Below the pieces are notes generated by a model that saw nothing but the letters and a program-made list of their open reading frames with translations, had not been told where the DNA came from and did not search any database. From a bacterium (GTDB taxonomy: Bacteria; Tectomicrobia; Entotheonellia; Entotheonellales; Entotheonellaceae), in NCBI GenBank assembly GCA_027294925.1, contig JAPULM010000170.1, positions 1 through 11,794 of the forward strand: DNA of 11,794 nucleotides, written 5' to 3'. A program made the position numbers and the translations under genes. Positions 6,594 through 11,794 of this stretch are shown here, one piece after another (within the stretch, counting starts at the first letter, position 1; each line of letters starts with the position of its first letter).

Positions 6594-6618
6594 CTCTTAC
6601 GCCTGAGGGAATAAACGC

Positions 6619-6912
6619 ATGGCCCTAATGATTGACGACATTCGCTTTTATGAAATGTTTGCCGAACCCTCACGTCAGCCGACGCCGGAAGAGGTGACGG
6701 CCGCCAAATGGCTGCTGCGCCAGATTGCCAAACGCGCTGCAGCTCGTGAAGGCGACTTCACCATTATTGAGCAGACCTACGATATATATACCAAACAGGC
6801 CAACATCGTCGCTGACCAGCAAGGCCGCAAGCGCACCTTTGGGCACCTCTATCTCAGCCCTGATGGGCGCCAAACGTTTGATGGTCCACATGTGCCTGAA
6901 TGGGCCAGATAG
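6619..6912 (+). CDS. Unrecognised 97-residue protein upstream of thyX-like gene
   Basis: I do not recognise this family. The protein is soluble and acidic at the N-terminus ('MALMIDDIRFYEMFAEPS'), then has a helical Ala/Arg-rich segment ('EVTAAKWLLRQIAKRAAARE', about residues 25-44). A predicted beta-rich tail contains 'DIYTKQANIV' and 'TFGHLYLSPDG' and ends 'VPEWAR'. It has no Cys, no signal peptide and no membrane segment. The ATG at 6619 is preceded by GAGGGA with 8-base spacing and lies behind a strong promoter with an inverted repeat in its leader. The stop is only 18 bases before the GTG of the ThyX-like gene, so the two are almost certainly cotranscribed. That is the only hint to its role. 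Confidence 0.75.
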   Translation: MALMIDDIRFYEMFAEPSRQPTPEEVTAAKWLLRQIAKRAAAREGDFTIIEQTYDIYTKQANIVADQQGRKRTFGHLYLSPDGRQTFDGPHVPEWAR

Positions 6913-6930
6913 CCAAACCGGAGCCCGCCT

Positions 6931-8457
6931 GTGCAACCCGAATCATTTAGCCCCGACGAGCAAACGATTCTTGCCCCTTATGTCACCAATCTGGATCAAC
7001 CTGTCTTTGCCTTACAACACCTGCCCGAAGAAGTTGTAGCCGTGTTGTTTGCTTATTACAGCCGTAGCCGCGATAGTTTGCGCCGCAACCTGCTCAAATT
7101 AGTTTGCCAGGGGGATCTTGATCTGCTTGGACAACGTCCGGCCATGCCCAAGGCGCGAGCAGATCTGACTCATGCACGTGACAAAGCCCGCCAGTTCCAC
7201 GAAAAATGGGTGGTCGGCTATGGCCATGCCTCGGTTGCCGAACATGCCGTCGTCCATTTGGCCATTGAAAATGTCTCCATTATCGCCAGCAAGGTGGTCG
7301 AGGACATGCGCTTGGCGTCCTTTACCGAGAAATCCACCCGCTATGTCGAATTCGACGCCACCCATTACTACCCTCTGCCCGAACTTGAAGGCACCCCGGC
7401 CGGCGCTCTGTATCACAATACCGTGCACAACCTATTCCGCACCTACGCCACATTGCGCCCTCAGGTGATCGAAACGATCAAAACCATTTTGCCGCGCCAG
7501 CCAAAACAAACCGAACGTGGCTACCACACCGCTTGCCGCGCTAAAGCCCTCGACCTGCTGCGTTACCTTCTACCTGCAGGCACCCTGACCAACTTGGGTG
7601 TGACCATCAACGGCCGTGCCCTCGAACATCTCCTCACCAAGATGCTGTCACATCCGCTGCAGGAAGTACAACGCCTCGCCGCCATGCTCAAGACCGAAGC
7701 CTTACACGTTATGCCAACGCTGCTGAAATATGCTCAATACAATGCCTATATCGCTGCAACCGACACCGCCATGCGGGACACTGCTGATACGCTACTCAAG
7801 CATCAAACACCGCAAGACACGGCAAGCGTCACCCTGGTACACGCCCCTGATGATCCCGAAACTCAACTCGTTGCCGCCATTCTATACGGCTATAGCCAGC
7901 ATGCCTGGTCGCAGATTTTGAACCGTGCACAAGCCATGTCCGAGTCGCAAAAAATACAGGTGATCGATGACTATCTGCAGCGCCGCGGACCTCACGACCA
8001 GCCACTGCGCGCCTTGGAACATTTGACCTACACCTTCGAAATTTTGGTCGACTATGGCGCCTATCGTGATATTCATCGGCATCGTATGGCGACGCAGACT
8101 CGGCAACGATTGTCACCCCAGCATGGCTACAGCATACCGGAAGAGCTTGAGGCATACGGCTTTGGTGAGACATTCACGACATGTATGGAGCAAGCCGCCA
8201 TGGCATACCAGCAGTTATCTGACACACATCCGCACTTGGCACCTTATCTGCTACCGCTGGCCTACCGTTGTCGGGTCTTGATTACATGGAATTTGCGGCA
8301 GATACACCACTTCGTACAACTGCGGTCAGCCAAACAGGGGCATACATCCTACCGGCGTGTGGCACAGGAAGTGTACCGCCGCCTTGCCAACCGGCATCCC
8401 CTGCTCGCCCGTTATATACGTGTGGATCTTCAGGATTACGCCCTTGGCCGCCTGTAA
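6931..8457 (+). CDS. Tandem-domain ThyX-family protein (FAD-dependent thymidylate synthase-like)
   Basis: Encodes 508 residues in two ThyX-like halves. ThyX makes dTMP from dUMP using FAD, NADPH and methylene-tetrahydrofolate, normally as a homotetramer of about 220-270-residue subunits. The first half shows 'GYGHASVAEHAVVHLAIENV' (97-116), 'RLASFTEKSTRYV' (127-139) and 'LLPAGTLTNLGVTINGRALE' (213-232). The second shows 'EHLTYTFEILVDYGAYRDIH' (363-382), R383-H384-R385, and 'TWNLRQIHHFVQLRS' (452-466). The signature RHR-x7-S is split: the first half has D125-M126-R127 with S135 kept, and the second has RHR with R393 in place of Ser. The start is GTG, with GGAG 7 bases upstream. Thymidylate synthesis is possible but not assured. 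It lies 18 bases after the 97-residue gene. Confidence 0.88.
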   Translation: MQPESFSPDEQTILAPYVTNLDQPVFALQHLPEEVVAVLFAYYSRSRDSLRRNLLKLVCQGDLDLLGQRPAMPKARADLTHARDKARQFHEKWVVGYGHASVAEHAVVHLAIENVSIIASKVVEDMRLASFTEKSTRYVEFDATHYYPLPELEGTPAGALYHNTVHNLFRTYATLRPQVIETIKTILPRQPKQTERGYHTACRAKALDLLRYLLPAGTLTNLGVTINGRALEHLLTKMLSHPLQEVQRLAAMLKTEALHVMPTLLKYAQYNAYIAATDTAMRDTADTLLKHQTPQDTASVTLVHAPDDPETQLVAAILYGYSQHAWSQILNRAQAMSESQKIQVIDDYLQRRGPHDQPLRALEHLTYTFEILVDYGAYRDIHRHRMATQTRQRLSPQHGYSIPEELEAYGFGETFTTCMEQAAMAYQQLSDTHPHLAPYLLPLAYRCRVLITWNLRQIHHFVQLRSAKQGHTSYRRVAQEVYRRLANRHPLLARYIRVDLQDYALGRL

Positions 8458-8476
8458 GCGTAGTAAAGGTACCGTA

Positions 8477-8926
8477 TTAGGGCTCACGATCACCATACCA
8501 TTTCACCACCAGCACCGGACACGGCGCTTTAGCGGCTACCGCATTCGAAATACTGCCCAGCATAAGTCGCTTAAAACCGGTTAAGCCACGCGATCCGACC
8601 ACGATGAGATCGCACCCCCGGTCTTGTGCAACGCGGCAGACCACCTCAGGCACCCTGCCCCAGGCGAGTTCGGTTTTACTCTCCACACCGGCCACTTCGG
8701 CACGCTCAATAGCCTCTGCAAGAATTCCTCTACCCGTCTCTTCACTGCCTTCTAGCACCTGATCGACAGAGGCACCTGCTTCGGCGATGAAGTAGGGTGG
8801 CGCGTCAGTGATCACATGCAGAATCACCACGTGCAATCCGTAATCCTTAGCCATTTCAATGGCATATTGCACGGCCTTTTCCGACCAAGGCGAGCCGCCT
8901 GTTGCCACCAAAATCTTGTGAAACAT
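8477..8926 (-). CDS. UspA-type universal stress protein, ATP-binding class
   Basis: Encodes a single-domain 149-residue universal stress protein, a cytoplasmic nucleotide-binding alpha/beta fold often induced by starvation or redox stress. It begins 'MFHKILVATGGSPWSEKAVQ'. The ATP-binding motif G-x2-G-x9-G-S is intact at G111, G114, G124 and S125 ('VVGSRGLTGFKRLMLGSIS'), which places it in the ATP-binding class rather than the UspA class that does not bind ATP. It ends 'PCPVLVVKW' plus a short tail, the usual length. AGGAG lies 9 bases before the ATG and falls inside a possible hairpin. It is convergent with the ThyX-like gene, 19 bases apart, and divergent from the DsbA-like gene. No substrate or partner is indicated. 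Confidence 0.93.
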   Translation of the reverse strand: MFHKILVATGGSPWSEKAVQYAIEMAKDYGLHVVILHVITDAPPYFIAEAGASVDQVLEGSEETGRGILAEAIERAEVAGVESKTELAWGRVPEVVCRVAQDRGCDLIVVGSRGLTGFKRLMLGSISNAVAAKAPCPVLVVKWYGDREP

Positions 8927-8934
8927 GATATACT

Positions 8935-8954
8935 ACTCCTATATTTTCAGGAGT
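8935..8954 (-). promoter_or_regulatory. Leader hairpin that could hide the uspA-like ribosome-binding site
   Basis: On the minus strand, ACTCCT and AGGAGT pair as a perfect 6-bp stem around an 8-base AT-rich loop. The 3' arm is the Shine-Dalgarno itself, 9 bases before the ATG. With transcription starting near 8961 the hairpin occupies most of a 35-base leader. It could act as a thermometer-like or ligand-dependent translational gate. The stem is short, so this is a suggestion. Confidence 0.4.
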
Positions 8955-8967
8955 CCTCGCGTCGCGT

Positions 8968-8996
8968 ATTGTTCCATATGCCAATAGCTGTGTCAA
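8968..8996 (-). promoter_or_regulatory. Sigma70-type promoter for the uspA-like gene
   Basis: A perfect TTGACA (8996-8991, minus strand) is followed after 17 bases by AACAAT (8973-8968, 4/6 to the -10). The predicted start near 8961 gives a leader of about 35 bases. The spacing and -35 are ideal; the -10 is moderate. Confidence 0.6.
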
Positions 8997-9063
8997 CTCA
9001 GATTCATTGCAAGTAAAGATTGACACGCTGACGCACCTACTGACCGTCTTGCGGAGCCTCAAT

Positions 9064-10125
9064 ATGCTACTATATGTGCTATCTCACCGTCTGTACCGAC
9101 TCACTACCCTATCCTTGCTTATCATGCTTGTAGCAGGACGCCAGCTGCTCACACCCAGCCTGACAAGTGCAGCAGAAATCCCTCCGGTTGTGGCGACGGT
9201 GCAAGAGCTGCCCATTGCAGCAGCAGAACTCACCACCGCCTTGCGCGGCGAACTCCTGCGCCTGGATATGGAGCGCTATCGGCTCTTACAAGGCAAGCTA
9301 GATGAGTTAATTGCCGCCCGCCTCATGCGCTTAGAAGCAACCAAACGCGGCATCTCGCTGCAACAACTGGAGCAGGAAGAAATTGTCGCCAAAACAGCAC
9401 CGCTATCCACTGATCAGGTCAATGCCTTTTATGAAGCCAATAAACAACGTATTCGCCAACCGCTCGAGCAAATCAAACCGCGCCTCGCGGACTATCTACA
9501 AGGCCAAGAGCAACAGAAGCGGCGCCAGACTTTCCTCAAAGCACTGCGCCAGCATTATGCCGTAAAAATTATGTTACCGGCGCTAAAAGTAGACGTCACG
9601 GCAGACAACGATCCGTTCATCGGCCCTGCAACCGCACCCGTAACCATCATCGAATTTTCCGATTTTCAGTGTCCTTACTGCCGACGCGTGCAACCCACGC
9701 TCAAACGCCTGCTGCAAGAATATAAAGGCAAAATCAAGTTGGTGTTCCGGGATTTCCCGCTACACAGGATCCACCCGCAAGCACAAAAGGCAGCTGAAGC
9801 CGCCCAATGCGCCGCCGATCAACAGCAATTTTGGCCCTATCACGACAAGCTGTTCGCCAACACGCGTTTACAAATCGAAGACTTGAAACAATTTGCCCAG
9901 GAACTCAGCCTCAACCTGGAACGGTTCAACACCTGTCTGGATACCGGCAAGTACGCCCGCGAAGTTGCGCAAGATGTCCGAGATGGTGCAAACGCAGGCG
10001 TCGACTCCACCCCATCATTTTTTGTCAACGGCCAACCGATCAATGGCGCCGCCAGCTATGAACGATTTAAGGAGGTGGTTGAGGCAGCCCTTGCAGCAGC
10101 CCAAAATGACAAGCGGACGAATTAA
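9064..10125 (+). CDS. Exported DsbA-family thiol-disulfide oxidoreductase with N-terminal helical domain
   Basis: Encodes a 353-residue Sec-exported protein. The ATG at 9064 has GGAG 7 bases upstream and begins a signal peptide with the core 'LTTLSLLIMLVAG' and probable cleavage near 'LTSAA'. An in-frame TTG at 9007 would put 19 residues ahead of the signal and is rejected. Residues about 40-175 are helical and charged ('LDELIAARLMRLEATKRGIS', 'STDQVNAFYEANKQRIRQPL'), resembling the N-terminal chaperone-like part of SurA/parvulin proteins. The DsbA-like thioredoxin domain follows: 'TIIEFSDFQCPYCRRVQPTL' with C203-P-Y-C206, and the cis-proline loop 'DSTPSFFVNG' (T316-P317). C249 and C291 may form a structural disulfide. 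It should act on periplasmic thiols. A SirB1-like gene follows by about 23 bases. Confidence 0.88.
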   Translation: MLLYVLSHRLYRLTTLSLLIMLVAGRQLLTPSLTSAAEIPPVVATVQELPIAAAELTTALRGELLRLDMERYRLLQGKLDELIAARLMRLEATKRGISLQQLEQEEIVAKTAPLSTDQVNAFYEANKQRIRQPLEQIKPRLADYLQGQEQQKRRQTFLKALRQHYAVKIMLPALKVDVTADNDPFIGPATAPVTIIEFSDFQCPYCRRVQPTLKRLLQEYKGKIKLVFRDFPLHRIHPQAQKAAEAAQCAADQQQFWPYHDKLFANTRLQIEDLKQFAQELSLNLERFNTCLDTGKYAREVAQDVRDGANAGVDSTPSFFVNGQPINGAASYERFKEVVEAALAAAQNDKRTN

Positions 10126-10148
10126 ACGGATAAACAAAAGGACCCATG

Positions 10149-10979
10149 ATGGACATCCCTGAGGCTCGCCAACGCTTTCGTACCCTGATTGCGCGCCCGC
10201 AGGGAGAAATCCGTCTGGCCGAAGGGGCGTTGCTCATCGCGCAAGAAGAATACCCGCATCTGGATGTCAACGCCTATCTACAACGTCTCGACAGCATGGC
10301 CGCTACCATTAAGCAGCACTTAGGCTTGGAATTGGACCCACGCCGCATCGTCGCCTCAATCAACACACACCTCTACGACGAGCAACACTTCCGTGGCAAC
10401 CGACACGATTACTACAATCCCTGCAACAGTTTTCTGAATGAGGTGTTAGATCAGAAAATCGGTATACCCATCACCCTCTCGGTCATCTATATCGAGATCG
10501 GCAGACAGGTCGGGCTGCCCATCGTAGGCGTCGGGCTGCCAGGGCACTTCATCGTACAATATGACGCCCAAGTCGACACCTTTTGGATCGATCCCTTTGC
10601 TGGCGGCGCGATTCTTACACGTGCGGACTGCGCCACCCGACTCGAACAAATTTATAGTCGCAAGGTCGACTGGCAAGACGCCTTTCTAAGCCCGGTGAGC
10701 GACCACGATATCCTGCGGCGCATGCTTAACAATCTGAAGGGCATCTATATTCAACAAGGCGGTTACGCCCGGGCGCTCAGCGTTGTTGAGCGACTGCTAC
10801 TGATGACGCCTGAGCAATCCACGCAAGTGCGTGATCGTGGTCTGCTGAATGCTCACCTGGGCAACTTGGAAGCGGCCATTGATGATCTTGAACACTATCT
10901 TCAACTCGCCACCGAAACGCCCGACGCCCCCATCATCACCCAATACATTGTCACGTTGCGCAAGCAACTGGATCACTAG
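10149..10979 (+). CDS. SirB1-family protein: transglutaminase-like domain plus TPR
   Basis: Encodes about 276 residues of the SirB1/YchA family, soluble proteins with an N-terminal transglutaminase-like domain and C-terminal TPR helices; their reaction is not established. Counting from the ATG at 10149, the papain-like triad candidates are C92 in 'YYNPCNSFLNEVLDQKIGIP', H133 in 'GLPGHFIVQYD' and D148 in 'FWIDPFAGG'. Two TPR-like units follow, 'LNNLKGIYIQQGGYARALSV' (about 194-213) and 'LLNAHLGNLEAAIDDLEHYL'. Two ATG codons are adjacent, at 10146 and 10149. AAAAGGA ends 3 bases before the first and 6 before the second, so the second fits better. The gene probably shares a transcript with the DsbA-like gene. 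Length matches the family. Confidence 0.9.
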   Translation: MDIPEARQRFRTLIARPQGEIRLAEGALLIAQEEYPHLDVNAYLQRLDSMAATIKQHLGLELDPRRIVASINTHLYDEQHFRGNRHDYYNPCNSFLNEVLDQKIGIPITLSVIYIEIGRQVGLPIVGVGLPGHFIVQYDAQVDTFWIDPFAGGAILTRADCATRLEQIYSRKVDWQDAFLSPVSDHDILRRMLNNLKGIYIQQGGYARALSVVERLLLMTPEQSTQVRDRGLLNAHLGNLEAAIDDLEHYLQLATETPDAPIITQYIVTLRKQLDH

Positions 10980-11199
10980 TACGGCATACCGCAATGGCCC
11001 CACCAGTTTGGCGGAATCACTTTCGTTGAGTTCCCACCGGCATCTTCAGCGCCCGTCGACGGCATGCGCTGCCAGTGCCTCCTGTTACCTCGGCGTCTGC
11101 TTCTCCAACAGATGCGGATATTTCGCCTCGATGTATGCCAGGAGCGAGGGATGGATGTGCGTACGAGTAAGGCGTAGACGTTTTCTAACACAAATCGCC
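10980..11199. other. 220-bp gap with no assigned gene
   Basis: This stretch lies between the stop of the SirB1-like gene and the convergent CapA-like gene. No hairpin followed by a T-tract is visible, and no tRNA or repeat. On the minus strand (about 11185-11096) an open frame without a good start reads 'HIHPSLLAYIEAKYPHLLEK', which looks protein-like. Another minus frame ending at 10976 reads 'STKVIPPNWWGHCGMPY'. These may be decayed coding remnants or chance. Confidence 0.4.
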
Positions 11200-11794
11200 C
11201 TATAGACGGATCATACCCACCTCTCCCTCAATGGCGATCTCAGTGCCAAAAGGCTCTGAGACTTGCTGCAGCCACGTCAGGATATCGTGCGCGACCTGTC
11301 CTTGTGCCAACACCGGCCTACCGCGCTGCGGGATAGGACGCCCAAATCCCATATCAATCGGATAGAGTTTAACCGCTTTCAATGCCCTCGCCTCATAATG
11401 ACAAACCCCGATCACACTCCGCCAGAACATCGGGTCAGCAGGAAAACCACGTTTGCCGGAATCGGAGCGAGCATCAAAAAAATCACCCGGCGTCTGGTCA
11501 TGATTAAGACCAAAACGTCGGTAGCCCTCAGGCGGCACCCAGGCTACCGACTCATTTTGGAAAATAAAATTTCCTAGGCTGTAAAAAATAGGTTTGCCCT
11601 GATAGATTTCGATACCACGCAAAAAATGAGGTCCATGACCGGCGAAAACGTCGCAGCCTTGATCAATACTCCAGTGCGCAAACTCGATCAAAAAATCGGG
11701 CGGCGATGTTTTAGAGCCGCCGTGATAGTCACCCGTGGCGCCGCTTTCGTGGCAGTGAACGCTATAGACAAGCCAGTCAGCTTGCTTCTGGGCA
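11200..11794 (-). CDS. CapA/PgsA-family protein, C-terminal part (5' end beyond window)
   Basis: Partial gene: the frame is open to the right edge and the true start is outside the window. About 197 codons are visible. CapA-family proteins share a calcineurin-like metallophosphatase fold and were first described in poly-gamma-glutamate capsule synthesis, although most members have other or unknown roles. The visible part contains 'ADWLVYSVHCHESG' near the edge, then 'FAGHGPHFLRGIEIYQGKPI' and 'FYSLGNFIF', the characteristic G-H-x-P-H and Y-S-L-G-N-F motifs with the metal-site histidines. The tail 'PIDMGFGRPIPQRGRPVLAQ' and 'LQQVSEPFGTEIAI' is usual for this group. The TTG at 11691 could be mistaken for a start, but homologous sequence continues upstream. 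Signal peptide and N-terminal metal ligands cannot be seen. It faces the SirB1-like gene. Confidence 0.88.
   Translation of the reverse strand, partial: AQKQADWLVYSVHCHESGATGDYHGGSKTSPPDFLIEFAHWSIDQGCDVFAGHGPHFLRGIEIYQGKPIFYSLGNFIFQNESVAWVPPEGYRRFGLNHDQTPGDFFDARSDSGKRGFPADPMFWRSVIGVCHYEARALKAVKLYPIDMGFGRPIPQRGRPVLAQGQVAHDILTWLQQVSEPFGTEIAIEGEVGMIRL

Noticed and set aside
9020..9048. TTGACA at 9020-9025 as promoter for the DsbA-like gene
   Set aside because: At 17-18 bases downstream the sequence is ACCGTC/CCGTCT, with no resemblance to a -10 box. I see no convincing promoter for this gene.
11689..11691. TTG as start of a complete 163-residue CapA-like gene
   Set aside because: The frame stays open to the window edge with family-like sequence upstream, so the gene is partial rather than short.

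Overview
The window looks like chromosomal DNA from a Gram-negative bacterium, probably a proteobacterium. The signs are an hflK-hflC pair, a SirB1-type protein, a universal stress protein, a Sec-exported DsbA-like protein, clear Shine-Dalgarno sites and sigma70-like promoters with TTGACA -35 boxes. GC content is moderate and genes are tightly packed. There is no rRNA, tRNA, insertion sequence, CRISPR array or phage gene. I cannot name the genus.

Layout, left to right. (1) Positions 1-1534, minus strand: hflK and the 5' part of hflC, overlapping, for membrane SPFH/band-7 regulators of FtsH. (2) 1770-2850, plus strand: a CYTH-domain triphosphate-binding enzyme, then an unrecognised 153-residue protein. 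(3) 2871-6370, minus strand: a compact three-gene operon. It encodes an SdhA/FrdA-like flavoprotein, an SdhB/FrdB-like iron-sulfur protein and an HdrB/SdhE-like CCG-domain protein, behind a strong promoter. (4) 6619-8457, plus strand: an unrecognised 97-residue protein and a tandem-domain ThyX-family protein, transcribed divergently from the redox operon. (5) 8477-8926, minus strand: a UspA-type universal stress protein with a 5' hairpin that could mask its ribosome-binding site. (6) 9064-10979, plus strand: a periplasmic DsbA-like thiol oxidoreductase and a SirB1/transglutaminase-like TPR protein. (7) 11200-11794, minus strand: the C-terminal part of a CapA-family protein, cut by the window edge.

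The most unusual part is the redox operon. Its subunit set resembles methylmenaquinol:fumarate reductase (MfrABE), type-E succinate dehydrogenase and thiol:fumarate reductase. However, by motif alignment the flavoprotein has lost nearly every residue that binds or protonates the dicarboxylate in SdhA/FrdA, and also the histidine that carries covalent FAD. The cofactor and electron-transfer parts remain. It therefore looks like an electron-transfer complex moved to an unknown substrate, possibly linked to thiol/disulfide chemistry through the CCG subunit. Calling it fumarate reductase or succinate dehydrogenase would probably be wrong.

The second notable gene is the double ThyX protein. Its signature is split between the halves: the N-terminal half keeps the serine but has lost RH of RHR, and the C-terminal half keeps RHR but has arginine in place of the serine. 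The redox operon and the ThyX operon are driven by divergent promoters from one 248-bp region, which also carries a perfect 7+7 inverted repeat just downstream of the predicted plus-strand start.
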